Origin: Dyadobacter frigoris
Lineage (GTDB): Bacteria > Bacteroidota > Bacteroidia > Cytophagales > Spirosomataceae
Direction: 5' to 3'
DNA: 64,000 bases
Assembly (NCBI RefSeq): GCF_005280585.1
Contig: NZ_SZVO01000011.1
Coordinates: forward strand, 391-64,390
In this document: positions 28,128 to 37,015 of the stretch, piece after piece
Layout of the letters: each line of letters opens with the position of its first letter
Position numbering within the stretch: position 1 is the first letter of the stretch
The notes under the pieces: model-generated
Databases searched by the model: none
Told to the model about the DNA's origin: nothing
What the model saw: only the letters and a program-made list of their open reading frames with translations
Program-made: the position numbers and the translations under genes

Positions 28128-28922
28128 ATGAATTTTACGTTATCACAGATTCCTTCCCGTTCTGAAAAGCCTCGTGAAAAGGGAATTACGATGGTTATGG
28201 ATAAAGGGCTTAGTATCAGGGAAACCGAAGATATGATTTCCAGCGCCTCCGGATTTATAGATATCGTAAAGCTGGGATGGGCCACTTCCTATGTTACATC
28301 CAATCTGAATGAAAAACTGGCCGTTTATAAAAATGCCGGTATTCCTGTTTATTTCGGCGGAACCTTATTTGAAGCCTTTGTAGTAAGAAATCAGTTTGAT
28401 GACTTCCGCAAACTTTTGGATAAATATGATCTGAAATTTGCAGAAGTTTCTGACGGATCCGTTGAAATGGCTCAGGATGTAAAATGTGAATATATCCGCA
28501 AACTGGCTACGCAGGTAACTGTGTTGTCGGAAGTTGGATCAAAAGATGAAAACAAAATCATTCCACCTTATAAATGGATTCAGCTTATTCAGTCTGAACT
28601 GGAAGCTGGTGCGTGGAAAGTAATCGGAGAGGCAAGAGAATCAGGAAATGTAGGACTTTTCAGAGCAAGCGGTGAAGTGCGCCAAGGCTTGGTAGAAGAG
28701 ATTTTGACACAAATTCCTTTTGAAAAAATGCTTTGGGAAGCACCGCAAAAATCGCAGCAGGTTTGGTTTGTTAAACTTTTAGGATCGAATGTAAACCTGG
28801 GGAATATTGCTCCAAGTGAGCTTATTCCTTTGGAGACAATTCGTCTGGGACTGCGTGGAGATACTTTCAATCATTTTTTGAATGCAAAAACGAAAAAAGA
28901 ATGGAAAATTGATTCAAAATAA
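28128..28922 (+). CDS. comA: Phosphosulfolactate synthase family protein
   Basis: 264 residues from ATG 28128; an upstream TTG at 28080 lies on the promoter and is rejected. The family joins phosphoenolpyruvate and sulfite to (R)-phosphosulfolactate, the first step of coenzyme M synthesis in methanogens and of sulfolactate in Bacillus spores. It has a TIM-barrel layout with the typical KPREKGITMVMDKGLS, DIVKLGWATSYV, VYFGGTLFEAF, EVSDGSVEM and EVGSKDENKII (where catalytic acids and phosphate loops lie). No comB or comC genes lie beside it. In Bacteroidota the role of this product is unclear, possibly sulfonate metabolism (inference). Confidence 0.88.
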   Translation: MNFTLSQIPSRSEKPREKGITMVMDKGLSIRETEDMISSASGFIDIVKLGWATSYVTSNLNEKLAVYKNAGIPVYFGGTLFEAFVVRNQFDDFRKLLDKYDLKFAEVSDGSVEMAQDVKCEYIRKLATQVTVLSEVGSKDENKIIPPYKWIQLIQSELEAGAWKVIGEARESGNVGLFRASGEVRQGLVEEILTQIPFEKMLWEAPQKSQQVWFVKLLGSNVNLGNIAPSELIPLETIRLGLRGDTFNHFLNAKTKKEWKIDSK

Positions 28923-28974
28923 CTGTTTTAACTCATCTTTCATCTCATAACTTAATTGGTCAAATTTTAAAGCC

Positions 28975-29631
28975 ATGGAATTATTAAAGCAGTTTATTGA
29001 CTTCTTCCTTCACCTGGATAAGCATTTGTTTGATATTGTACAACAGTATGGTACGCTGACGTATGTTATTCTTTTCCTGATCGTTTTTACAGAAACCGGT
29101 CTGGTAATCATGCCACTGCTTCCTGGCGATTCGCTTCTTTTTGCAGCCGGTGCAATTGCGGCTAATGAAGGAACAGGACTTAATGTTTTGCTGATTATTG
29201 TGGTATTAATAATCGCTGCGCTTTTGGGTGACAACGTCAATTATTTCATGGGTAAAAAGTTTGGCGGTGTAATAAAAAAACGAGAACGGATTTTATTCCT
29301 GAAAAGAGAATATCTTGAAAAGACAGAAGCTTTTTATGAAAAACATGGCGGAAGCACTGTAATTATGGCCCGTTTTATCCCAATCGTCCGCACGGTTGCT
29401 CCTTTTGTTGCGGGTGCGGGAAGTATGAATTATTCAAAATATATAGGTTACTGCGTACTTGGAGCCGTTCTTTGGGTTCCATCACTTACTCTGCTTGGCT
29501 ATTTCTTCGGTAACATGGACATTGTGAAAAAGAATTTCGAACTCGTTATTTTCGGAATTATCGGATTCTCGGTTCTCCCAATGATATTTCAGTTTTTTAA
29601 AAGTAAAATGGCAAAACCGAAAACTGCCTAA
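28975..29631 (+). CDS. DedA-family membrane protein
   Basis: 218 residues. SNARE-associated/VTT-domain inner-membrane protein; relatives act as lipid flippases (undecaprenyl phosphate or phosphatidylethanolamine recycling) or affect proton-motive force. Key motifs: ETGLVIMPLLPGDSLLFAAGAIA (re-entrant loop with acidic residue) and GGSTVIMARFIPIVRTVAPFVAGAGSM with the conserved arginines. There are several hydrophobic segments and the length is normal. It is 52 nt downstream of comA on the same strand, so cotranscription is possible, and it ends at a terminator. Confidence 0.93.
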   Translation: MELLKQFIDFFLHLDKHLFDIVQQYGTLTYVILFLIVFTETGLVIMPLLPGDSLLFAAGAIAANEGTGLNVLLIIVVLIIAALLGDNVNYFMGKKFGGVIKKRERILFLKREYLEKTEAFYEKHGGSTVIMARFIPIVRTVAPFVAGAGSMNYSKYIGYCVLGAVLWVPSLTLLGYFFGNMDIVKKNFELVIFGIIGFSVLPMIFQFFKSKMAKPKTA

Positions 29632-29688
29632 TATCACTTCGGCTTTCGGCAATTAGCCATCGGCTTTTTGTTCAAAATAAAATTCAGG

Positions 29689-29722
29689 AAAAACCTTCCA
29701 ATGATTTGGGAGGTTTTTTTTT
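29689..29722 (+). terminator. Terminator after the DedA gene
   Basis: Stem AAAACCTTCC / GGGAGGTTTT, 8-nt loop, then a T run. Confidence 0.85.
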
Positions 29723-29834
29723 ATGCAGAACCCATCGGCTACTTATATCAGGAAATTTAGAATATATGTCCTACTTCAAAAAAAATTCAAAAAATCTTAA
29801 AACTGTTTAGGGGTTTTTAATCTTTGTTTGACCA

Positions 29835-29842
29835 TACCTTTG
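29835..29842 (+). promoter_or_regulatory. Promoter -7 element upstream of the ECF sigma gene
   Basis: TACCTTTG matches TAnnTTTG; the expected -33 position holds only a T-rich stretch (GTTTTT). It lies 24 nt before the ATG at 29866 and argues against the upstream in-frame TTG at 29824 as the start. Confidence 0.5.
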
Positions 29843-29865
29843 TATTCCTGAAAGCGGAAACTTTA

Positions 29866-30420
29866 ATGAACAGAATTTTAACTGATGAACAGCTGGTTAT
29901 AGAACTCAGCGAAGGCAATAAATTTGCCTTTGGGGAGATTTATGACCGGTATTGGTACAAGTTATTTTGTATAGCTTACCATCAAATCGGTACAAAAGAA
30001 GAAGCAGAAGAACTGGTTCATGATTTGTTTGAAAGTCTGTGGAACCGCCGTGAACAAAGTAATATCAGGCATCTGAGTTCGTACCTGGTTATTTCAATGA
30101 AAAATTTGATTACCAATTTTATCAAGTCACAAATTACGTGGAGGAAGTATAAGGAATACATCATTTTGCAAAAAATGCAGGAAAATGCTTTAACCGAAAA
30201 CACTGCCGAGTTTACAGATCTTTCACAGGCACTGGACAATGCTTTGAAAAAACTTCCTGAAAAAACGAGCAAAATTTTCCAGCTTAGCCGGTTTGAGAAC
30301 CAATCGGTAAAGGAAATCGCAAAGGAGCTGAATTTATCAGAAAAAGCTGTTGAATACCATATTACCAAATCGCTCAAAGTTTTAAAAGATCATCTTTGGA
30401 TCTATCACACGCAAAACTGA
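29866..30420 (+). CDS. ECF RNA polymerase sigma factor (FecI/Bacteroidota SusC-type)
   Basis: 184 residues from ATG 29866. Region 2 (FGEIYDRYWYKLFCIAYHQIGTKEEAEELVHDLFESLWNRR, shown in part as GTKEEAEELVHDLFESLW) recognises the -10 element. Region 4 (KIFQLSRFENQSVKEIAKELNLSEKAVEYHITKSLKVL, with EIAKELNLSEKAVEYH as the helix-turn-helix) recognises the -35. The FecR-like anti-sigma gene follows 23 nt downstream, then a SusC with an STN signalling domain. This is the standard cell-surface signalling arrangement, in which substrate binding outside frees the sigma factor to transcribe the transporter operon. Confidence 0.95.
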   Translation: MNRILTDEQLVIELSEGNKFAFGEIYDRYWYKLFCIAYHQIGTKEEAEELVHDLFESLWNRREQSNIRHLSSYLVISMKNLITNFIKSQITWRKYKEYIILQKMQENALTENTAEFTDLSQALDNALKKLPEKTSKIFQLSRFENQSVKEIAKELNLSEKAVEYHITKSLKVLKDHLWIYHTQN

Positions 30421-30443
30421 AACGAAGACACCAGAAAAAAGAA

Positions 30444-31445
30444 ATGAATCAATTCGATTTTGATATAGTATTGCAAAAATACCTTTCCGGTGAACAATCG
30501 CCGGATGAGGAAAAGTTTATAAACGAATATCTGGAAAATAATCCCTTCAACGAGTCGCCTGTTTTTGAGATTGAAAAAGAAAAAATAGGAAAAAGGATTA
30601 AGCAAAAACTATATACCGATACAATTCGCGAGCCGGCTTACATTCGTTTTTTACCGTGGATAAAAGGAATTGCAGCTTCAATTTTAATTCTTTTGGGAAG
30701 TTGGGGTTTTCTGAAAAAGTCTGAATATTCAGATGTTTTGAAACTTGAAACATTGGGAAACCAGGGCGTTGTTGAGATAAAAAATACTTCAAAAAAACCA
30801 CAACGGGTTGTTCTTGAAGATGGTAGTATCGTGATTTTGAAAGAGAAAAGCAGCATTAGTTTTCCAGAGCATTTTGGCGACGAACGCAGATTGGTATATC
30901 TGCATGGAGAAGCATTTTTTAAGGTAAAAAGAAACCCGGCCAAGCCGTTTGTCGTATCTACTGAAAATCTGGTGACACAAGTTTTGGGAACCAGTTTTAC
31001 TATTAAGTCTTATGACGATGCCCGTTCCATTGAAGTTCTGGTAGCAACCGGCCGAGTTTCGGTTTATGAAGTGGCAGACAAAGCTTCATCCAATAGCAAC
31101 GGAGTTATTCTAACCCGAAATCAGAAAATTATTTTTGACAAAAAATCAAAAAAGATGGAATTGGCCATTGTTGAGAATCCGGTTATCAATCGCTCCGAAA
31201 TACGGGTTGCTTATGGATTTACATTTTTGGAAACGCCGGTTAAAGAAACCTTTTCATTACTTGAAAAAGCTTACGGAATTGATATTGTCATTGAAAATGA
31301 TGCAGTTGAAGCCTGCAAATTCACCGGTGATCTTACCGATCTTTCTTTGTTTGAACAGCTAGATCTGATCTGTAAATCGCTTAACGCAACTTATGAAAGA
31401 CGTGGAACAACACTTTTTGTACGTGGAGAAGGATGCTCAAAATAA
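30444..31445 (+). CDS. FecR-family anti-sigma factor
   Basis: 333 residues from ATG 30444; an upstream in-frame start at 30396 would overlap the sigma gene. The cytoplasmic N-terminus (about 1-70) begins FDIVLQKYLSGEQSPDEEKFI and binds the sigma factor. A single transmembrane helix follows at about 72-89. The periplasmic FecR domain (VVLEDGSIVILKEKSSISFPEHFGDERRLVYLHGEAFFKV in outline; GEAFFKVKRNPAKPFVV) is followed by a C-terminal DUF4974 region (FLETPVKETFSLLEKAYGIDIVI) that contacts the STN domain of the SusC receptor. Confidence 0.95.
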   Translation: MNQFDFDIVLQKYLSGEQSPDEEKFINEYLENNPFNESPVFEIEKEKIGKRIKQKLYTDTIREPAYIRFLPWIKGIAASILILLGSWGFLKKSEYSDVLKLETLGNQGVVEIKNTSKKPQRVVLEDGSIVILKEKSSISFPEHFGDERRLVYLHGEAFFKVKRNPAKPFVVSTENLVTQVLGTSFTIKSYDDARSIEVLVATGRVSVYEVADKASSNSNGVILTRNQKIIFDKKSKKMELAIVENPVINRSEIRVAYGFTFLETPVKETFSLLEKAYGIDIVIENDAVEACKFTGDLTDLSLFEQLDLICKSLNATYERRGTTLFVRGEGCSK

Positions 31446-31566
31446 ATGAGCGGGTCAGAAATATACGGAAATACTATAATGCAATTATTACCTGTAAATA
31501 TCGCTGTTGAAAACCAACGGAATGCTTAATGTTTAAATGTCAATAACCCGGAAAACTTTTTAACCT

Positions 31567-34500
31567 ATGAATAGAAAAATACCCCATGATCGGGTTGTTT
31601 ATAGTGTAGTAAGTGCTACTGCCAAACAACTGCTGATTTTCATTTTATGCTGTGGAATTTCTACGGCACACACGCTCCGCGGACAGGAATTGCTAAGCAA
31701 GGAAATTTCGCTCAAAGTGGAATCTATGGAAATCAAGAAGATCCTTAATCTGATTGAAAAACAGGCTGATGTGAAATTTGTTTACAGCACCAACAGCATT
31801 CAGGGAATTCAAAATACTTCACTGAAAGAATTAAAAGGTCCGTTGAACAAAGTACTGGATCAGATTCTTGCGCCTATCAACGTATCTTATGAAGTAGTTG
31901 GAACAACCCGGATTTTGCTTCGCAAAAAGGCGTCAGGAACAGCGATACAATCACAAGGAATCATTTTCCCAAACCAGTTAATTGAGCGTAAAGTATCAGG
32001 AAAAGTGGTAGATGAAAAAGGGGAAGGTTTGCCGGGCGTGAATATCCTGGTTGTTGGCAGCCAGTCCGGAACTTCAACGAATGAGAAAGGCGAATACCAG
32101 TTAACCGTAGGCGACGGCGCAGTAACGTTGAAATTTTCTTTTATCGGTTATGTGAGCCAGGAAATGGTTTCAGATAAAAATAATGTTATCAATATTTCGC
32201 TGGCCCCGGATGTAAGCGCACTGAAAGAGGTGGTTGTTGTAGGTTATGGTACTCAGGAAAAGAAAGATGTAACGGGTGCAGTTTCTTCTATTAAGGGAGC
32301 TGATTTTCAAAATTTGCCTTCAGGAGGAGCACAACAAGCACTTCAGGGAAGAGCAGCAGGGGTTAATATTGTCAGAAATGGTGGTGCTCCCGGCGACGCT
32401 GGTTCGATTCAAATCCGTGGTTTTGGTACTGTCAATAACTCTACTCCTCTTGTTGTAATCGACGGTGTACCTTCGGGAACGATGAACGATGTCAATCCAA
32501 ACGACATCGAATCGATTGAAATATTAAAAGATGCTTCTGCCTCAGCAATTTATGGAACACGTGCTGCAAATGGTGTAATCATTATCACAACAAAACGCGG
32601 AAAATTTGACAATCCGATTAACCTGACTGTTAACGGATATGTTGGTGTTACCAACCGTATCAAAACACTTGATGTTTTAGACGCGCCAACGTTGGCATCC
32701 TTAAAAAGAGAAGCGTATACAAATGACGGATTACCGATTCCTGCGATTTGGAACGATGCAAAATATCAAACTCAGTTAACTAACTGGCAGGACGAAATTT
32801 TGAAACAAGGCGTTACACAAAATTATGACGCATCGATTCGGGGTGGTGGCAAATATTCATCTTTTTCATTATCAGGTGGTTATTATAATGAAAAAGGAAT
32901 TATTGGAAAGTCAAATTACAAACGACTGACTTTTCGTATAAATTCGGATCACAAAATTGGTTCGAGAATTAAAATCGGGCAGAATTTCCAGTTTACCAAT
33001 ACACACAATACTTCTCCTGATACGCAGTCTTCTCAAACAGGATTACTTTGGAGCGCAATTCGTTTTCATCCAGGTTTGCCGGTTAAAAATGCAGACGGAT
33101 CTTACAGCTCAACGCAGGGAATTGGTGCTTTCGGAGATATAAATAATCCAGTTTTCACGATAGATAATCAGGATCAGGACAATATCCGCAATCGTTTTTT
33201 AGGAAGTGTAACGGGCGAGTTGGAAATTGTTGAAGGATTAAAACTTCGTGCAAATCTTGCCATGGATGCCACCTTTGGTGAAACCCATTCCTTTGATATT
33301 AAAATCAATGATCAGTTCAGGACTAATTCTTACAATCAGTTGAATTTGGGCCATGACAAAAACTGGTCGTTTTTACAGGAATATTTTCTTTCTTATGACA
33401 AAAAATTTGGTCAGCATTCCCTTAATGTCGTAGCGGGTTACACTTCCCAAACCTTCAACGACATTTATTCCAATCAGCGCGGGCGTGATTTTGCAAGTGA
33501 AGATCCTTCTTTGCGTTATATGCAATACGCAGGAACTATCGTTTCCATTTCTCAAAATGATGGTGGGAACGGCGGCCGCAGTTATGATGCACTTGGCTCT
33601 GTTTTCGGGCGAGTTAATTATTCCTTCCGGGATCGTTATTTACTTACTGCAACGGTTCGTAGTGATGGGTCTTCCAAATTTACGCCAGGTAACCAATGGG
33701 GTTATTTTCCAGCATTTTCTGCCGGGTGGAGAATTTCAGAAGAATCGTTTTTCAAAAATGCACTTCCCTTTTTCAGCAATTTCAAGCTGACAGGAGGTTG
33801 GGGACAATTGGGGAACCAAAACGTTGCTTCTCTGCAATATCTTGCTTTGATCAACTCTTCTTACCGTTATGCATTTGGTAACGGCGGTGTTCAAAATTTC
33901 ATCTCCGGTGCAGCGCAAAGCAGACTTGCCAATACAAATATTGGTTGGGAAACGGCAGAGATGACTAACTTTGGATTAGAGGCTGGCCTGTTAAAAAACA
34001 GTCTTTATTTCTCTGCCAATTATTTTATCAAGGATACAAAGAAGATGCTTTTAGCTCCTCCGGCCGTTGGAACTATCGGAACTGCTACAATTCCTGATCA
34101 GAATATAGGTCAGTTAAGAAATAAAGGTTTGGAATTTGAAGCTTCTTATCGTCACTCCATTGGCGGTTTAACACTGAACATAAGCGGTAATGCTACACTT
34201 ATCCAAAACAAAATTACGAAACTGGCAACTCCGGGAGGATTCCTTGCAACGCAATTATACGGAAGAGGTCAGCAGGAAATCGTCAGAACTTATGAAGGCC
34301 ATCCCTATGGTACCTTTTATGGTTACAAAACGAATGGAATTTACCAAAATCAGGGAGAAATCGATTCAGATGCTAATATTGCTAATGATTCCCGCAAAAC
34401 AGACGGTCAAATTAAACCAGGTGATGTCAAATTTCTGGATTTAAATAAGGACGGTGTTGTGGATGATCAGGACAGAACAATCATAGGCAGTCCTCAGCCT

Positions 34501-35004
34501 AAAATAAATTATGGTTTTTCAGCAGGTGCTAATTTCAAAGGTTTTGACCTGACATTATTCTTTGTTGGTGTTGGTGGATCAAAAATCTATAATGCAGACC
34601 GTATGCAGGGACTTGATGCAAGTTATTCTTTCAACTTATATGCGGAAGAACAAAATCGCTGGCATGGAGAAGGCACCAGCAACTCAATCCCGCGGGTAAG
34701 TATTGACAACGGAAACCGAAATTACAGACCATCCGATTTATTTGTAGAAAAAGGAGATTTCCTTCGTTTGAAAAATCTGACTCTGGGATATACGGTTCCA
34801 AAAACGGTGATAAGCAAACTGAAAATGTCGCAGGCAAGGGTTTATGTAACGGGTCAGAACATTATAACCTTTACTAAATATTCCGGCCTTAATCCTGAGA
34901 TTGGATATGCCGCGGGCGGACAGAAATACAGCCAGCTTAACGTTGATTACGCTCAATATCCGTTGGCGCGCACCTGGACAATCGGAGCTACTTTATCATT
35001 CTAA
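31567..35004 (+). CDS. SusC/RagA-family TonB-linked transporter with N-terminal STN signalling domain
   Basis: 1145 residues. A long N-terminus with a signal segment (LLIFILCCGISTAHT) leads to an STN domain (about 45-120: LKVESMEIKKILNLIEKQADVKFVYS). Then come the carboxypeptidase-regulatory-like domain (VSGKVVDEKGEGLPGVNILV), the plug (KEVVVVGYGTQEKKDVTGAV; IQIRGFGTVN; LKDASASAIYGTRAANGVIIITTK) and a barrel ending TWTIGATLSF. The STN domain marks it as the surface sensor for the sigma/FecR pair upstream. The SusD partner starts 10 nt downstream. The substrate is unknown; there is no glycoside hydrolase in the operon. Confidence 0.96.
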   Translation: MNRKIPHDRVVYSVVSATAKQLLIFILCCGISTAHTLRGQELLSKEISLKVESMEIKKILNLIEKQADVKFVYSTNSIQGIQNTSLKELKGPLNKVLDQILAPINVSYEVVGTTRILLRKKASGTAIQSQGIIFPNQLIERKVSGKVVDEKGEGLPGVNILVVGSQSGTSTNEKGEYQLTVGDGAVTLKFSFIGYVSQEMVSDKNNVINISLAPDVSALKEVVVVGYGTQEKKDVTGAVSSIKGADFQNLPSGGAQQALQGRAAGVNIVRNGGAPGDAGSIQIRGFGTVNNSTPLVVIDGVPSGTMNDVNPNDIESIEILKDASASAIYGTRAANGVIIITTKRGKFDNPINLTVNGYVGVTNRIKTLDVLDAPTLASLKREAYTNDGLPIPAIWNDAKYQTQLTNWQDEILKQGVTQNYDASIRGGGKYSSFSLSGGYYNEKGIIGKSNYKRLTFRINSDHKIGSRIKIGQNFQFTNTHNTSPDTQSSQTGLLWSAIRFHPGLPVKNADGSYSSTQGIGAFGDINNPVFTIDNQDQDNIRNRFLGSVTGELEIVEGLKLRANLAMDATFGETHSFDIKINDQFRTNSYNQLNLGHDKNWSFLQEYFLSYDKKFGQHSLNVVAGYTSQTFNDIYSNQRGRDFASEDPSLRYMQYAGTIVSISQNDGGNGGRSYDALGSVFGRVNYSFRDRYLLTATVRSDGSSKFTPGNQWGYFPAFSAGWRISEESFFKNALPFFSNFKLTGGWGQLGNQNVASLQYLALINSSYRYAFGNGGVQNFISGAAQSRLANTNIGWETAEMTNFGLEAGLLKNSLYFSANYFIKDTKKMLLAPPAVGTIGTATIPDQNIGQLRNKGLEFEASYRHSIGGLTLNISGNATLIQNKITKLATPGGFLATQLYGRGQQEIVRTYEGHPYGTFYGYKTNGIYQNQGEIDSDANIANDSRKTDGQIKPGDVKFLDLNKDGVVDDQDRTIIGSPQPKINYGFSAGANFKGFDLTLFFVGVGGSKIYNADRMQGLDASYSFNLYAEEQNRWHGEGTSNSIPRVSIDNGNRNYRPSDLFVEKGDFLRLKNLTLGYTVPKTVISKLKMSQARVYVTGQNIITFTKYSGLNPEIGYAAGGQKYSQLNVDYAQYPLARTWTIGATLSF

Positions 35005-35014
35005 TCTAAACCCT

Positions 35015-36457
35015 ATGAAAAAGATAACGATACTAGCCGGATATATTTTCCTCGCAACGTTTATGAGTTGCCAGCAAGATTTACTCGATACAACCCCTTA
35101 CGGACAGGTTACTTCCCAGCAATATTGGCGCAATGGCGACGATGTGGTTTCTGCCACGAATGCCATTTACGCTCCGCTACTTAATGAAGACGGATTCGCA
35201 CATACCGAATATACCTTTGATAACTGCTCGGATGATATGAACCGGGCTGGTGACCATTCGGATGAAACAGCGTTGGAAAATTTCACCTTCGATGCTTCCA
35301 ATTCACATATTCTGGCAACCTGGTCTACGAAATACGAGGTTATTTCCAGAGCCAATGCGGTATTGATCAACGCGCCGAAAGTGACGATGGATGAAGCTTT
35401 GCGCAACCGCAGTCTGGGCGAAGCATATTTCCTGAGGGGTTTTGTCTATTGGAGACTTTCGCTGATCTATGGCGAAGTACCAATCCTTTTGGAAGCTGAT
35501 GCGCTTGCATTGAATTTCAACAAACCAAAATCAACTTTGGCAGAAGTACGTGCCCAGGCAGAAGCAGATTTCCTGAAAGCTGCAACCTTGCTTCCTGTAT
35601 CTTACAGCGCAACAGAAGCAGGTCGCGTCACACAAGGCGCTGCATATGGTTTTCTTGCAAAACTTTATATTTATGAAGAAAACTGGGCAAAAGCAATTGA
35701 AGCCAGTACAAAAGTTACCGGCAACGCTGCTTATCAATTAGCAACCGGGTATAATCAGAATTTTGAACTCACGACCGAAAATAATACAGAAACATTATTT
35801 TCACTTCAATATGAAACAGGCTGGACGACGGACAACTCGCCTGCTTTTTATCATACACCACAAACTTTCGGAGGCTGGGGTTTTCATGAACCTATCCAGG
35901 ATCTTGTCAGTGAATTTGAAAAAGGTGATCCACGTTTGGCATATTCAATTTTCAGTCCGGGCGATAAGGTAGAAAGAGGTGCTTTGGGAGAAACTGAATT
36001 CACGGCTGACATGACGCGTGTAACGGGTTATGCGTTTAAGAAATATTCGCAGTTTACTGCAACCGGTGATATGGATCAGAGTCTGAATGCTGCTTTTCTT
36101 CGTTCTGCTGATGTTTATCTTTTAGCGGCAGAAGCAAAAATACGTTCAGGACAAAGCGGCGATACGGAATTGAACCTGGTTAGAAAACGTGCCGGCCTGA
36201 AAGCAATTACTGGCGCTACCATGAAAGATATCATGCACGAACGCCGCGTGGAACTTGCTGGTGAAAATGAAAGACACCAGGATTTGATGCGTTGGGATAA
36301 AGCTGGACTGATCGATATTTCGGCTCATTATAAAATTGCCCGCGGGCCTTACAAACCAAGTCGTAATTTTGTAAAACCAAAACATTATTATTTCCCGCTT
36401 CCACAACGTGAAGTGGATTTGAGTAATGGTGTGTTAATCCAAAATAGCAATTATTAA
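35015..36457 (+). CDS. SusD/RagB-family lipoprotein
   Basis: 480 residues from ATG 35015 (MKKITILAG), chosen because it restores a lipoprotein signal with lipobox MSC (C19); the open frame extends upstream into susC. SusD motifs: SLGEAYFLRGFVYWRLSLIYGEVPIL early, and MKDIMHERRVELAGENERHQDLMRW late. Surface-exposed substrate-binding partner of the preceding SusC. Confidence 0.95.
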   Translation: MKKITILAGYIFLATFMSCQQDLLDTTPYGQVTSQQYWRNGDDVVSATNAIYAPLLNEDGFAHTEYTFDNCSDDMNRAGDHSDETALENFTFDASNSHILATWSTKYEVISRANAVLINAPKVTMDEALRNRSLGEAYFLRGFVYWRLSLIYGEVPILLEADALALNFNKPKSTLAEVRAQAEADFLKAATLLPVSYSATEAGRVTQGAAYGFLAKLYIYEENWAKAIEASTKVTGNAAYQLATGYNQNFELTTENNTETLFSLQYETGWTTDNSPAFYHTPQTFGGWGFHEPIQDLVSEFEKGDPRLAYSIFSPGDKVERGALGETEFTADMTRVTGYAFKKYSQFTATGDMDQSLNAAFLRSADVYLLAAEAKIRSGQSGDTELNLVRKRAGLKAITGATMKDIMHERRVELAGENERHQDLMRWDKAGLIDISAHYKIARGPYKPSRNFVKPKHYYFPLPQREVDLSNGVLIQNSNY

Positions 36458-36460
36458 TTG

Positions 36461-36482
36461 TTAAGGGTTAATTGTTAATGGT
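36461..36482. repeat. Dispersed TTAAGGGTTAATTG-type repeat, copy 1
   Basis: A 22-nt sequence made of TTAA/GTTAATGG-like units, identical to 57787-57808. Both copies are intergenic and just after a stop codon. It may be slippage-prone simple sequence rather than a functional element. Confidence 0.6.
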
Positions 36483-36513
36483 TAATGTGGCTCAGGAATG
36501 TTCCTGGCCTTTT

Positions 36514-36568
36514 GAGAAAGAAGTCAACATTGGGCGTGTCCTTTTAAAAGCTGGCTTCTTTCTCTTTT
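36514..36568 (+). terminator. Probable terminator after SusD
   Basis: GAGAAAGAAGTCA (36514-36526) pairs with TGGCTTCTTTCTC (36552-36564) across a long loop, then TTTT. A second small palindrome (CAGGAA-TG-TTCCTG, 36493-36506) precedes it. It suggests that the two lipoprotein genes downstream are transcribed partly or wholly on their own. Confidence 0.6.
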
Positions 36569-36592
36569 CAAATTGAAATGTTTTAAATTAGC

Positions 36593-37015
36593 GTGAAAAA
36601 AGTTGTTATAGCCTTTCTGTTAATTTTTGTTTTGACGCAATGTGTGTCAAAACAAAAACAGATTCTGGGCACCTGGAAGACGGATTCCATTTCAAATTTT
36701 GTTAATGGCCTCACTTATACCAATGATTCGCAGGATGAACATTGGTCGCATTTTGAGTATACCAAAGATGGTGTTGTTTTTGAACGGAGAAAAGAGGAAT
36801 TCAGAAAGTATAACTACAAAATATTGAAATCTGATTCGCTCGTTTATCTGGATTCAGCCGGTACTTTTTTGAATGGCTACAAAATTCTCAAACTGGACAA
36901 TGACAAACTTGTGCTGAAAAAGCATCAAAAACCATATCTTCCGGGTAAAAACCAGGAACTGTATGAAGTTCGTTTTTTCTCTAAAATATCAGCCGATAGT
37001 ACCGCATCCAAATGA
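36593..37015 (+). CDS. Small lipoprotein, lipocalin-like, hypothetical
   Basis: 140 residues from a GTG start. Lipoprotein signal with lipobox LTQC (C17). The rest resembles lipocalin-like domains of Bacteroidota: ILGTWKTDSI near the start, then alternating beta-strand patterns (HWSHFEYTKDGVVFE, YNYKILKSDSLVYL, ILKLDNDKLVLKK). Function unknown. Its stop overlaps the next gene's ATG by 4 nt, so it is translated together with the FG-GAP lipoprotein and may act with it. Confidence 0.8.
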   Translation: MKKVVIAFLLIFVLTQCVSKQKQILGTWKTDSISNFVNGLTYTNDSQDEHWSHFEYTKDGVVFERRKEEFRKYNYKILKSDSLVYLDSAGTFLNGYKILKLDNDKLVLKKHQKPYLPGKNQELYEVRFFSKISADSTASK

